Positions 18,461 through 27,279 of a stretch of 64,000 nt of DNA are shown one piece after another; position 1 is the stretch's first letter, and each line of letters opens with the position of its first letter. Source of the stretch: Methylobacterium sp. BTF04 (GTDB lineage: Bacteria > Pseudomonadota > Alphaproteobacteria > Rhizobiales > Beijerinckiaceae); the NCBI RefSeq assembly GCF_010692745.1, contig NZ_JAAHTB010000019.1, positions 31,069 through 95,068 on the forward strand. Direction: 5' to 3'. The translations under genes and the position numbers were made by a program. The notes under the pieces were generated by a model. The model did not search any database. It saw nothing but the letters and a program-made list of their open reading frames with translations, and was not told the origin of the DNA.

Positions 18461-19636
18461 ATGTCGCTCAGACCCCTCGGACTTTCGCCCCTCGGATTCC
18501 TGCGCGGTTTCGCGCTCATTCCCCTGGCCGGCCTGCTGTCCGGCTGCAACCTGGTCGTGATGCAACCCGCCGGTGACATCGCCGCGCGGCAGCGCGACCT
18601 GATCCTCGTCTCCACCGGCTTGATGCTGCTGATCATCATTCCGGTGATCGCACTGACATTGCTGTTCGCGTGGCGCTATCGCCAGTCGAACACCGACGCG
18701 CCCTACGATCCCGACTGGCACCACTCGACGCAGCTCGAAGTGGTGATCTGGGCCGCGCCGCTGGTGATCATCATCGCGCTCGGCGCGCTGACCTGGATCA
18801 GCACCCACACCCTCGACCCCTACCGGCCACTCTCGCGCATCGATTCGTCCCGGCCCCTGTCCCCCGACGTGAAGCCGCTGACGGTGGAGGTGGTGGCCCT
18901 CGATTGGAAGTGGCTGTTCTTCTACCCCGAGGAGGGCATCGCGACGGTGAACGAACTTGCCGCGCCGGTGGACCGGCCGATCACGTTCAAGATCACCTCC
19001 TCGTCGATCATGAACTCGTTCTACATCCCGGCGCTCGCCGGCCAGATCTACGCCATGCCCGGCATGGAGACGAAGCTGCACGCCGTGATCAACAAGGCCG
19101 GCGTCTACGAGGGGTTCTCCGCCAATTACAGCGGATCCGGCTTCTCGCGGATGAACTTCAAGTTCCATGGCCTCGACAACGACGCCTTCGCGGCCTGGGT
19201 CGCCAAGGCGAAGGCGCAGGGCAAGCCGCTCAGCCGACAGGACTATCTGACGCTGGAGAAGCCCAGTGAGCAGGAGCCGGTGCGCTACTTCTCCGCAGTG
19301 GACGACGGGCTCTACCGCTCCATTCTCAATATGTGCGCTGTTCCGGGCAAGATGTGCATGAGCGAGATGATGCACATCGATGCCATGGGCGGCGGCGGCA
19401 AGGAGAGCCACGCGAATCGGGAGCGGCTCGAATACGACAACCGCCACGCCGTTGCCGGCGACGAGGCAGAGGCCGCCACGGCTCCGGCCTCCGGGCGGGC
19501 GGCGCGAAGCGACGAGAAGCCGGAGGGCGTGAAGAGCGGCCCGACGGGTTCGAGCGAGACGCCCGATCCGCATCACGGTCACTCCATGCCGGACATGAAG
19601 CATGACGGGCCCGCGCCCGTGCAGTTGAACCAGTAG
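18461..19636 (+). CDS. cyoA: Cytochrome o ubiquinol oxidase subunit II
   Basis: A 391-residue membrane-anchored subunit II of the bo3-type quinol oxidase. The N-terminal lipoprotein signal has a lipobox LLSGC with C29, then TM helices (LILVSTGLMLLIIIPVIALT and VVIWAAPLVIIIALGAL), then a cupredoxin domain (VEVVALDWKWLFFYPEEGIA). The CuA ligand set is not evident, as expected for a quinol oxidase. The C-terminal tail is long, polar and ends His/Met-rich (HHGHSMPDMKHDG), unlike E. coli CyoA. First gene of cyoABCD; the ATG at 18461 gives the signal peptide directly. Confidence 0.95.
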   Translation: MSLRPLGLSPLGFLRGFALIPLAGLLSGCNLVVMQPAGDIAARQRDLILVSTGLMLLIIIPVIALTLLFAWRYRQSNTDAPYDPDWHHSTQLEVVIWAAPLVIIIALGALTWISTHTLDPYRPLSRIDSSRPLSPDVKPLTVEVVALDWKWLFFYPEEGIATVNELAAPVDRPITFKITSSSIMNSFYIPALAGQIYAMPGMETKLHAVINKAGVYEGFSANYSGSGFSRMNFKFHGLDNDAFAAWVAKAKAQGKPLSRQDYLTLEKPSEQEPVRYFSAVDDGLYRSILNMCAVPGKMCMSEMMHIDAMGGGGKESHANRERLEYDNRHAVAGDEAEAATAPASGRAARSDEKPEGVKSGPTGSSETPDPHHGHSMPDMKHDGPAPVQLNQ

Positions 19637-19790
19637 TCAACACTAACGCGTCCGAGCAGGCTTACAGCCCGGACGCAGCGATGATTTCGTCTTCCATGCG
19701 TCTTGCGACGGCAGGCCGGTTCCGGTCTCGGCGCGAGGGGCCCGAAGCCCGGCATGCCGGGCCGCAGATGAACCACAACGAGCGGATCCC

Positions 19791-21794
19791 ATGTTCTCCA
19801 ATCTGGATCTTCAGAAGCTCGTCTTCGGGCGTCTCACGCTCGAAGCGATCCCGTATCACGAGCCCATCGTCCTGATCACCTTCCTGGGCGTCGCCGCCGG
19901 CGGACTCGCCGTGCTCGGCGCCGTCACGTATTTCCGCCTCTGGGGCTACCTGTGGCGCGAGTGGCTGACGAGCGTCGATCACAAGAAGATCGGCATCATG
20001 TACGTCATCCTGGCGCTCGTCATGCTGCTGCGCGGCTTTGCCGACGCGCTGATGATGCGGGCGCAGCAGGCGATGGCCTTCGGTGCCAACGAGGGGTTCC
20101 TCCCGCCGCACCATTATGACCAGATCTTCACCGCCCACGGCGTGATCATGATCTTCTTCGTGGCGATGCCGCTGGTCACGGGCCTGATGAACTTCGTCGT
20201 GCCGCTGCAGATCGGCGCCCGCGACGTGGCCTTTCCGTTCCTCAACAATTTCAGCTTCTGGATGACGGTGAGCGGCGCGCTCACCGTGATGGTGTCGCTG
20301 TTCGTCGGCGAGTTCGCCCGTACCGGCTGGCTGGCCTATCCGCCGCTGTCGGGCCCCGCGGGAAGCCCCGGCGTCGGCGTCGATTATTACATCTGGGCGC
20401 TTCAGATCGCCGGTATCGGGACGTTGCTATCCGGCATCAACCTGATCGCCACCATCGTGAAGATGCGCGCGCCCGGTATGTCCATGATGAAGATGCCGGT
20501 CTTCACCTGGACGGCGTTGTGCACCAACATCCTCATCGTCGCCGCCTTCCCGATCCTCACCGCCGTTCTCGCGCTGCTGTCGCTCGACCGTTACGTCGGC
20601 ACGCACTTCTTCTCGAACGACCTCGGCGGCAATCCGATGATGTACGTCAACCTCATCTGGATCTGGGGACATCCGGAGGTCTACATCCTGATCCTGCCGG
20701 CCTTCGGCGTGTTCTCTGAGATCGTCTCGACCTTCTCGAGCAAGCGTCTCTTCGGCTACGCCTCGATGGTCTATGCCACGGTGGTCATCACCATCCTGTC
20801 GTACCTGGTGTGGCTGCACCACTTCTTCACGATGGGCTCCGGCGCCTCCGTGAACTCGTTCTTCGGCATCACCACCATGATCATCTCGATCCCGACGGGA
20901 GCCAAGATCTTCAACTGGCTGTTCACGATGTACAAAGGCCGCATCCGGTTCGAAGTGCCGATGCTGTGGACCCTGGGCTTCATGGTAACCTTCACCGTCG
21001 GTGGCATGACCGGCGTGCTGCTCGCCGTGCCCCCGGCCGACTTCGTGCTCCACAACAGCCTGTTCCTCATCGCCCATTTCCACAACGTGATCATCGGCGG
21101 CGTGCTGTTCGGCATGCTGGCGGGCATTACCTACTGGTTCCCCAAGGCCTTCGGCTACAAGCTCGATCCGTTCTGGGGCAAGACGTCGTTCTGGTTCTGG
21201 CTCACCGGCTTCTGGTTCGCCTTCATGCCACTCTACGTGCTCGGCCTCATGGGCGTGACGCGCCGGCTCAACCACTTCGACGATCCGTCGCTGCAGATCT
21301 GGTTCGTGATCGCGGCATTCGGCGCCGTGCTGGTGCTGCTCGGCATCCTGTCGTTCATCATGACGCTGGTGGTCAGCTTCGTGAAACGCGAGGAGTTGCG
21401 GGATGTGACCGGCGACCCGTGGGGGGGCCGCACCCTCGAATGGTCGACCTCGTCGCCACCGCCGGACTACAACTTCGCCTTCACCCCGATGGTGCATGAC
21501 GGCGATGCTTGGTGGGACATGAAGCGCCGCGGCTACAGCCGTCCGCTGCACGGCTTCAAGCCGATCCACATGCCGCGCAACACCGGCACCGGCGTGATCC
21601 TCGGAATGATCAGCATCGTCTTCGCGTTCGCGATGATCTGGTACATCTGGTGGCTCGCGGCCGCGACCTTCGTGGCGATGCTCGCCGTCACCATCGTGCA
21701 CACGTTCAACTACAACCGCGACTTCTACATCCCCGTCGATGCGGTGATGGGGGCCGAGAACAAGCGCACCAAGATGCTCGCGGGACACGTCTGA
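19791..21794 (+). CDS. cyoB: Cytochrome o ubiquinol oxidase subunit I
   Basis: The 667-residue catalytic haem-copper subunit. It oxidises ubiquinol, reduces oxygen to water and pumps protons. Visible motifs are [20 protein letters not shown] with the CuB histidine and cross-linked tyrosine, WLHHFFTMG with two more CuB histidines, and [16 protein letters not shown] with the haem-ligand histidines. The N-terminus ([20 protein letters not shown]) is typical. It follows cyoA by 154 bases and cyoC begins 4 bases after its stop. Confidence 0.97.
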   Translation: MFSNLDLQKLVFGRLTLEAIPYHEPIVLITFLGVAAGGLAVLGAVTYFRLWGYLWREWLTSVDHKKIGIMYVILALVMLLRGFADALMMRAQQAMAFGANEGFLPPHHYDQIFTAHGVIMIFFVAMPLVTGLMNFVVPLQIGARDVAFPFLNNFSFWMTVSGALTVMVSLFVGEFARTGWLAYPPLSGPAGSPGVGVDYYIWALQIAGIGTLLSGINLIATIVKMRAPGMSMMKMPVFTWTALCTNILIVAAFPILTAVLALLSLDRYVGTHFFSNDLGGNPMMYVNLIWIWGHPEVYILILPAFGVFSEIVSTFSSKRLFGYASMVYATVVITILSYLVWLHHFFTMGSGASVNSFFGITTMIISIPTGAKIFNWLFTMYKGRIRFEVPMLWTLGFMVTFTVGGMTGVLLAVPPADFVLHNSLFLIAHFHNVIIGGVLFGMLAGITYWFPKAFGYKLDPFWGKTSFWFWLTGFWFAFMPLYVLGLMGVTRRLNHFDDPSLQIWFVIAAFGAVLVLLGILSFIMTLVVSFVKREELRDVTGDPWGGRTLEWSTSSPPPDYNFAFTPMVHDGDAWWDMKRRGYSRPLHGFKPIHMPRNTGTGVILGMISIVFAFAMIWYIWWLAAATFVAMLAVTIVHTFNYNRDFYIPVDAVMGAENKRTKMLAGHV

Positions 21795-21798
21795 GGCC

Positions 21799-22428
21799 AT
21801 GTCGACGCCAATGAAAACCGCCGCGGGCCAGCCCGACTCGACGACCTTCTACCTGGAAGAAGAGCATCACCCCGAACAGGGGACGATGCTCGGCTTCTGG
21901 ATCTACCTGATGAGCGATTGTCTCATCTTCGCGGTCCTGTTCGCCACCTACGCGGTGCTCGGCCGCAACTACGCTGCTGGCCCTTCCCCCAAGGATCTGT
22001 TCGAGCTGCCGCTGGTGGCGGTGAACACCACGATGCTGCTGTTCTCCTCGATCACCTATGGCTTTGCCATGCTGGAGATGGAGAAGGGCAAGCAGAAGAA
22101 CACGCTGATCTGGCTGACCATCACTGGCCTGTTCGGCCTCGCCTTTGTCGGGATCGAGCTCTACGAGTTCGCGCACCTGATCCATGAGGGCGCCACCCCG
22201 CAGCGCAGCGCCTTCCTGTCCGCGTTCTTCACGCTGGTCGGCACCCACGGGCTGCACGTCACGCTCGGCATCGTCTGGCTCGTGATCCTGATGGTGCAGG
22301 TCAACCAGCGCGGCCTGGTGCCCGAGAACAAGCGCCGGCTGATGTGCCTGAGCCTGTTCTGGCACTTCCTCGACGTCATCTGGATCGGCGTCTTCACCTT
22401 CGTCTACCTGATGGGAGTGCTGCAATGA
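21799..22428 (+). CDS. cyoC: Cytochrome o ubiquinol oxidase subunit III
   Basis: A 209-residue, five-helix subunit III of the quinol oxidase, stabilising the proton-pumping core. It has the typical [20 protein letters not shown] after a short soluble N-terminus, then [17 protein letters not shown] and the final [20 protein letters not shown]. Length matches the family. Its stop overlaps the start of cyoD in an ATGA arrangement, indicating translational coupling. Confidence 0.95.
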   Translation: MSTPMKTAAGQPDSTTFYLEEEHHPEQGTMLGFWIYLMSDCLIFAVLFATYAVLGRNYAAGPSPKDLFELPLVAVNTTMLLFSSITYGFAMLEMEKGKQKNTLIWLTITGLFGLAFVGIELYEFAHLIHEGATPQRSAFLSAFFTLVGTHGLHVTLGIVWLVILMVQVNQRGLVPENKRRLMCLSLFWHFLDVIWIGVFTFVYLMGVLQ

Positions 22429-22820
22429 GCGCCGCGACGGATTCGAATCAAGGCGCTCACGACCATCACGATCATGGCGATGGTGCCGCTCACGGCTCGA
22501 TGAAGGGCTACGTCACCGGTTTCGTGCTGGCGGCGATCCTCACTGCGATCCCGTTCTGGCTGGTGATGACCGACGCGCTCGGCAACAAGCAGACCACCGG
22601 CCTGGTGATCATGGCCCTCGCGGTGGTCCAGATCATCGTCCACATGGTCTACTTCCTCCATATGAACACTAAGTCGGAGGGCGGCTGGAACTTCCTGGCG
22701 CTGATCTTCACCCTGACCCTGGTGGTCATCACGCTGACCGGTTCGATCTGGGTAATGTATCATCTCAACACCAACATGATGCCGATGTCGCCGATGGACA
22801 TGAAGCATCAGATGCCCTGA
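22425..22820 (+). CDS. cyoD: Cytochrome o ubiquinol oxidase subunit IV
   Basis: A 131-residue, three-helix subunit IV, thought to aid assembly of the CuB centre. The core [20 protein letters not shown] and [20 protein letters not shown] are typical. The N-terminus is His/Asp-rich ([15 protein letters not shown]) and the C-terminus Met-rich ([14 protein letters not shown]), a possible metal-binding character at both ends. The ATG overlaps the cyoC stop (ATGA). Confidence 0.95.
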   Translation: MSAATDSNQGAHDHHDHGDGAAHGSMKGYVTGFVLAAILTAIPFWLVMTDALGNKQTTGLVIMALAVVQIIVHMVYFLHMNTKSEGGWNFLALIFTLTLVVITLTGSIWVMYHLNTNMMPMSPMDMKHQMP

Positions 22821-22875
22821 GCATGATGCCGAACCGGGTGAGACGCTTCCGGTCGATGTGGTGAGACGGATCCCG

Positions 22876-23625
22876 ATGGATCGTCCCGTCGAAACGCCGT
22901 CCCGCAAGCGCGGGATAGCGTTCTACCTGATCTTCGGGGCAGGCGCGCTGCTGCTGTTCACCGCCCTGGCGGGGCTCGGGACCTGGCAGATCGAGCGGAT
23001 GGGCTGGAAGCGCGATCTGATCGCCCGCGTCGAGGCGCGGATTCATGCCGATGCCCTCCCCGCCCCTGCGCGAGCCGAATGGCCCGATGTCACTGCGGAC
23101 CGCGATGCCTATCGCCGGGTGAGTGCCACCGGACTCCTCCGGTACGACGCGGAAACACTGGTCCAGGCCGTCACCGAATTGGGCGGCGGATACTGGGTCA
23201 TGACTCCGCTCCTGCGCGACGACGGCGCCACCATCCTGATCAATCGCGGTTTCGTACCGTCCGACCGCCGCGCTTCCAGCGATCGGGCATCCGGCGACAG
23301 CAACGGGCAGACGACGATCACCGGATTGCTGCGCCTGTCGGAGCCCAAGGGCGGTTTCCTGCGCGCCAACGATCCATCCGCGGATCGATGGTATTCCCGC
23401 GACGTTGCCGCCATCGCGGCGGCGCGCGGCCTCTCCGATGTGGCGCCCTACTTCATCGACGCCGATGCGACGGCGAAGTCCGGCACTCTGCCGATCGGCG
23501 GCCTGACGGTCATCGCGTTCCACGACAATCATCTGGTCTATGCCATCACCTGGTATGCGCTGGCCCTGATGGTCGCTGGCGCAGCCATCTACGTGTTTCG
23601 CGATGCGCGCGAACGATCCCCCTGA
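22876..23625 (+). CDS. SURF1-family oxidase assembly protein
   Basis: A 249-residue protein with two membrane helices bracketing a soluble domain: TM1 FYLIFGAGALLLFTALAGLG with the diagnostic GLGTWQIERMGWKRDLI, then VLINRGFVP-like ILINRGFVPSDRR, and TM2 NHLVYAITWYALALMVAGAA. SURF1 proteins help insert haem into haem-copper oxidases. Directly after cyoD, so it presumably serves this bo3 oxidase. The ATG at 22876 is preferred; a GTG at 22858 is in frame. Confidence 0.92.
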   Translation: MDRPVETPSRKRGIAFYLIFGAGALLLFTALAGLGTWQIERMGWKRDLIARVEARIHADALPAPARAEWPDVTADRDAYRRVSATGLLRYDAETLVQAVTELGGGYWVMTPLLRDDGATILINRGFVPSDRRASSDRASGDSNGQTTITGLLRLSEPKGGFLRANDPSADRWYSRDVAAIAAARGLSDVAPYFIDADATAKSGTLPIGGLTVIAFHDNHLVYAITWYALALMVAGAAIYVFRDARERSP

Positions 23626-23694
23626 TCGTCCGTGATGGTGATGCCGGATGGGTCGGACAGGTCAACGCGATCGCTCGACACCTGCGAACATTCA

Positions 23695-24171
23695 TCACCT
23701 ACCGGACCGACTCGCCGCATCGTCCTGAAGGCGATCGCGGCTCGACATGAAGCGCCCGACCGGCGTGCGGATCGGGGCGAAGGTGCCGAGGCCGGTGCGC
23801 TCGGGCATCTCCACATAGATCGCCTCGATACCGCCGCGCGCGCTGTAGGTCTCGTGCCAGAAGCCGCAGCTGCGCGGGTCTTTCAGGAAGCTCTTCCACC
23901 ACACCGCGTGTGGGGCCTGCCGGGTGAAGTGTTCGAGGCTCTCGAAGTCGCGCCAATATTGGCGGATGCCGACATGGTTCCAGCCGAACAGGAAGTTCTG
24001 GTTCGCCAGGAGGCCGTCGGGCGGATCGCGCCGGATCGCCGCCAGCCCGCGTCCGACATCCCTCATGGCCAGGAGTGCGCGCGGTCGCTTCACCTTCAGG
24101 CCGAGAAGCATCACGATCAGGTCGGGGTAAGCCGACAGGTCCACAGTCTCCCGCAGGGCAGCTGGTTGCAT
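23695..24171 (-). CDS. DUF4188-domain protein (monooxygenase-like)
   Basis: A 158-residue protein of the DUF4188 family, which has an antibiotic-biosynthesis-monooxygenase or EthD-like ferredoxin fold. Typical stretches are LIVMLLGLKVKRPRALLAM, NQNFLFGWNHVGIRQYWRDF and GFWHETYSARGGIEAIYVEM. A near-perfect ribosome site GGAGGTG stands five bases before the ATG at 24171. It is divergent from a TetR regulator and shares two palindromic operators with it, so it is probably induced when an unknown ligand releases the repressor. The chemical substrate is unknown. Confidence 0.85.
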   Translation of the reverse strand: MQPAALRETVDLSAYPDLIVMLLGLKVKRPRALLAMRDVGRGLAAIRRDPPDGLLANQNFLFGWNHVGIRQYWRDFESLEHFTRQAPHAVWWKSFLKDPRSCGFWHETYSARGGIEAIYVEMPERTGLGTFAPIRTPVGRFMSSRDRLQDDAASRSGR

Positions 24172-24186
24172 GGAAACACCTCCGAA

Positions 24187-24201
24187 GTTTACAACGTAAA
24201 C
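24187..24201. promoter_or_regulatory. Probable TetR operator 1
   Basis: A perfect inverted repeat GTTTAC-AAC-GTAAAC (6-base arms, 3-base spacer) directly upstream of the DUF4188 gene ribosome site. The same arms recur at 24214 with spacer GGT. The two centres are 27 bases apart. Confidence 0.75.
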
Positions 24202-24213
24202 ATACGGGATCAA

Positions 24214-24228
24214 GTTTACGGTGTAAAC
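24214..24228. promoter_or_regulatory. Probable TetR operator 2
   Basis: A second perfect inverted repeat GTTTAC-GGT-GTAAAC that ends two bases before the GTG start of the TetR gene, so binding would cover the TetR initiation region. This suggests autorepression together with control of the divergent DUF4188 gene. Confidence 0.75.
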
Positions 24229-24230
24229 AG

Positions 24231-24773
24231 GTGAAGAACGAGCGTATCGATCTCCGCGAGGCGCTGATCCGGGAGGCCATAGGCCTTCTCGGCAATGGCC
24301 CTGCGGATCTGAGCCTGCGCAGCGTTGCCAGGGCCGCCGGCGTTTCCGCGATGGCGCCCTACCGGCACTTCGAGGACAAGGCGGCACTCCTGGGCGCCGT
24401 GGCAGCGCAGGGCTTTGCGGAGCTGCGCGACGTCTTGGAAGTCGCCGATGCCCGGGCGGAGGGGGGCGCGGCGCTGGTCGAGCAGGGCTTGGCCTACATC
24501 GCCTTCGCCCAGCGCCGGCCGAGCCTGTTTCGCCTGATGTTCGCCAGTGTTGACCTGGCCTGCATCCCCAAGCCTGCGGGCATGAGCGCCTATGCGGTCC
24601 TGGCCCGGCGCGTCGCCAGCGTTGCGCCCGACAGCAGCGAGGTGAGCACCCTCGGCTGCTGGGCGATGGTGCATGGCCTGGCGACCCTCCGGCTCGACCG
24701 AAGGATCGAGGCCGGATCGGAAGCGGACCGATCCGTCCTGATGTTGCTGACCGCGGCCATCGTCGGGCGCTGA
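24231..24773 (+). CDS. TetR-family repressor
   Basis: A 180-residue regulator from a GTG at 24231. The N-terminal HTH is clear: LSLRSVARAAGVSAMAPYRHFEDKAALLGAVA (recognition helix about residues 37-50). The C-terminal ligand-binding domain resembles the TetR_C_33/WHG-type group (FAQRRPSLFRLMFASVD). There is no ribosome site before the GTG, and an operator abuts it, so the mRNA may be leaderless. It is divergent from the DUF4188 gene, which is its likely target. Confidence 0.87.
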   Translation: MKNERIDLREALIREAIGLLGNGPADLSLRSVARAAGVSAMAPYRHFEDKAALLGAVAAQGFAELRDVLEVADARAEGGAALVEQGLAYIAFAQRRPSLFRLMFASVDLACIPKPAGMSAYAVLARRVASVAPDSSEVSTLGCWAMVHGLATLRLDRRIEAGSEADRSVLMLLTAAIVGR

Positions 24774-24827
24774 TCGCTTGCGATGTCCCGTTCGGTCAGG
24801 CGGGTATGCCGCCTCGGAGGCTGGACT

Positions 24828-25982
24828 TCAGGCCTTCCAGTTCTTCAGGGCCGCGAATGGGCTTGCCGACGGATCGGGGGCGGGTGGATTCAAAACCGGC
24901 TCCACCTGCGCGATGGCGTCGGCCAGGGAGAACGCCGAGCCGCTGGTGAGCTTGCCGCCGGCTGCGTCCCTGTGGCCGCCACCGCGAAACCGGCGCGCGC
25001 CATCGAGTGCAGTCTCGTTGTTGGAGCGGAACGACATCGACCCGGTGCGTTGGACGTTGAGCACACGTTTGGCCTTGCCGGTCTCCATGATGAGATCGGA
25101 GACGCGCTGGAACATCCCGGAATCGAGCCCGAACGACATCAGGGTCCCGTCGGATAGAGGGCGGAACAGATCGGAGCGAGCGAGGACGCGGGCGATCCGC
25201 ATCCGCGTGGTCAGGCTACGGTCGTCGGTGGCTTCGTCCGCCAGGAACGCATCGACGATACCCTTCCGGATCTCGCCCACCGAGGCCTCGATCTCGGACG
25301 GGGTGGCGCCCGTGCGCAGGCGGCCCGCCACTGCGCTCAGGAGTGCGGAGACGAAGCGGTCGTGCCACGGATGGCCGATGGGTACGAGATTCGAGACGTT
25401 GTCCCAGAACACCTCGTCGAGGCTCAAGCCGCCGATGAAGGTCGCCCGGTCCTTCTTCCACAGGTCGACCGCATCCACCGCCGCGACGAGGGCTTCCAGG
25501 TCCGCGACGTCCGCGGCCTCCCGCGTGGCGTAGAGGGCGCGGTGCTCATAGGCCATGCGGGTGGCGCAGCAATCGGCGTCGATCAGCACCGTGGTGTCCG
25601 AATCGGACAGGTCGAATCGGCTGAGATTCGGGTTGGCCGCGTCGAGGGTGGGCGCGAGGCCCTGCTCGCGCATCTGGTCGATGGAGGAGGCGTGGTGGTC
25701 GAGCACGATCAGCCGATGACGCGTGCCTGCATCGCGCCGGCCGTTCATCGCGGCGAAGTTCCGGATGAAGGTGACCGCCACCGGCTCGAGACCGAGATCG
25801 GTCATCACGATCATCTCCGGCACGGGCGCTTTCCCGAGGCGCTTCAACTCCGCCTCGACCACCGGGCCGACATCGGAATAGCGCGGCACGTGGACGATCC
25901 GCGACACGTCGACGAAGGTGCCGACGACGGTGGAGGCGCCGTAGCCGTCGAGGTCGTGATGGGTGATCTGGGTGACGTTCAA
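24828..25982 (-). CDS. DHH/DHHA1-family phosphoesterase-like protein
   Basis: A 384-residue protein with N-terminal THHDLDGYGASTV (metal-binding DxD-like motif), LIVLDHHASS (the DHH motif, about residues 95-104) and a C-terminal DHHA1 domain ending FRGGGHRDAAGGKLTSG. Such proteins are metal-dependent phosphoesterases, for example nanoRNases or cyclic dinucleotide phosphodiesterases. It lacks RecJ-specific extra domains and the membrane helices and GGDEF of GdpP, so the substrate is unclear. Divergent from dinB. Confidence 0.82.
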   Translation of the reverse strand: MNVTQITHHDLDGYGASTVVGTFVDVSRIVHVPRYSDVGPVVEAELKRLGKAPVPEMIVMTDLGLEPVAVTFIRNFAAMNGRRDAGTRHRLIVLDHHASSIDQMREQGLAPTLDAANPNLSRFDLSDSDTTVLIDADCCATRMAYEHRALYATREAADVADLEALVAAVDAVDLWKKDRATFIGGLSLDEVFWDNVSNLVPIGHPWHDRFVSALLSAVAGRLRTGATPSEIEASVGEIRKGIVDAFLADEATDDRSLTTRMRIARVLARSDLFRPLSDGTLMSFGLDSGMFQRVSDLIMETGKAKRVLNVQRTGSMSFRSNNETALDGARRFRGGGHRDAAGGKLTSGSAFSLADAIAQVEPVLNPPAPDPSASPFAALKNWKA

Positions 25983-26165
25983 CGGCCTGTCCTATCGGCT
26001 TTGGGCAACGCGTCCTTATGCGGCAGCCGGCGCCGGGCGGCGAGGCCTTCCGCGGCGCGATCGGCGGTGGAGCGGCGTTCTCAGAGGGTTGACCCTCGGA
26101 TCATCACCGATCATTCCAGAACATAGCACGAACACGAGCCGATCCTCGCCAGCGAGACGGGAGCG

Positions 26166-27266
26166 ATGGATACCGACGATTCCGGGGCGAGCACTGCTCC
26201 GTTGCGCAAGATCATCCACATCGACATGGACGCGTTCTACGCCTCCGTGGAGCAGCGCGACGACCCTGCCTTGCGCGGAAAACCCATTGCGGTGGGTGGC
26301 TCGCGCGAGCGCGGGGTGGTGGCGGCGGCGAGCTACGAAGCGCGGCCCTTCGGCGTGCGCTCGGCGATGCCCTCCGTCACCGCGCGGCGGCTGTGCCCGG
26401 ATCTCATCTTCGTGCGTCCGCGTTTCGACGTCTACCGGGCGATCTCGGAGCAGATCCGGGCGGTCTTCGCCGAGCACACGGCGCTGATCGAGCCGGTGGC
26501 TTTCGACGAGGCCTATCTCGACGTCACCCAAAACCTCCAGGGCCTGCCCACCGCCACCGAGGTCGCCCGTGCGATCCGCGCCGCCATCCTGGAGCGGACC
26601 AGCCTCGTCGCCTCGGCCGGCGTCTCGTACAACAAGTTCCTGGCCAAGGTGGCGTCCGACTTCCGCAAGCCCGACGCGCTGTTCGTGATCACGCCCGAGA
26701 TGGGGCCCCGCTTCGTCGCGGACCTGCCCATCGGCCGCTTCCACGGGGTCGGTCCGGTCACCGAGGCACGCATGAAGTCGCTCGGCATCGCCACCGGCCG
26801 CGATCTGCGCGCGCTGAGCCGAGAGACCCTCACGGCGCAGTTCGGTTCCTCGGCGCAGTATTATTACGGGGTGGCGCGCGGCATCGACGAACGCCCGGTG
26901 CGGGCCAACCGCATCCGCAAGTCCATCGGCGCCGAATCGACGTTTTCGGACGATGCCTCGGACTACGCCGTACTCGCCGAACGGCTGGAGCCGATCCTCG
27001 ACAAGGTCTGGACTGCCTGCACCAGCAAGGATGTCCGCGCCCGGAGCGTGACCCTCAAGGTGAAGTTCGCCGATTTCGAGCAGATCACCCGGGCCCGTTC
27101 GGTTCCGGGTTTCGTCGCGGACCGGGAGACCCTGGAGCGGGTCAGCCTAGCGCTGCTGCGCGATGTGTTTCCGCTCCGGCGCAGCGTGCGCCTGCTGGGT
27201 GTCTCGCTGTCGGCGTTGCAGCACGGGCCGGCCGAGGCGCCGCAGCAACTCGGCCTCGGCCTGTGA
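26166..27266 (+). CDS. dinB: DNA polymerase IV
   Basis: A 366-residue Y-family translesion polymerase. The palm shows KIIHIDMDAFYASVEQRDDP (first catalytic Asp pair), VVAAASYEARPFGVRSAMP, and VAFDEAYLDVT (the SxDE-like catalytic motif, here FDEAY). The thumb and little-finger domains follow, including AGVSYNKFLAKVASDFRKPD. Full length. No LexA box was identified upstream. It converges on mgtE with a 13-base gap. Confidence 0.95.
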   Translation: MDTDDSGASTAPLRKIIHIDMDAFYASVEQRDDPALRGKPIAVGGSRERGVVAAASYEARPFGVRSAMPSVTARRLCPDLIFVRPRFDVYRAISEQIRAVFAEHTALIEPVAFDEAYLDVTQNLQGLPTATEVARAIRAAILERTSLVASAGVSYNKFLAKVASDFRKPDALFVITPEMGPRFVADLPIGRFHGVGPVTEARMKSLGIATGRDLRALSRETLTAQFGSSAQYYYGVARGIDERPVRANRIRKSIGAESTFSDDASDYAVLAERLEPILDKVWTACTSKDVRARSVTLKVKFADFEQITRARSVPGFVADRETLERVSLALLRDVFPLRRSVRLLGVSLSALQHGPAEAPQQLGLGL

Positions 27267-27279
27267 CGGGCAGGTGGAT

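Noticed and set aside
20427..21800. A 457-codon minus-strand frame opposite cyoB
   Set aside because: Shadow of cyoB; His/Asp/Glu-rich and without any domain.
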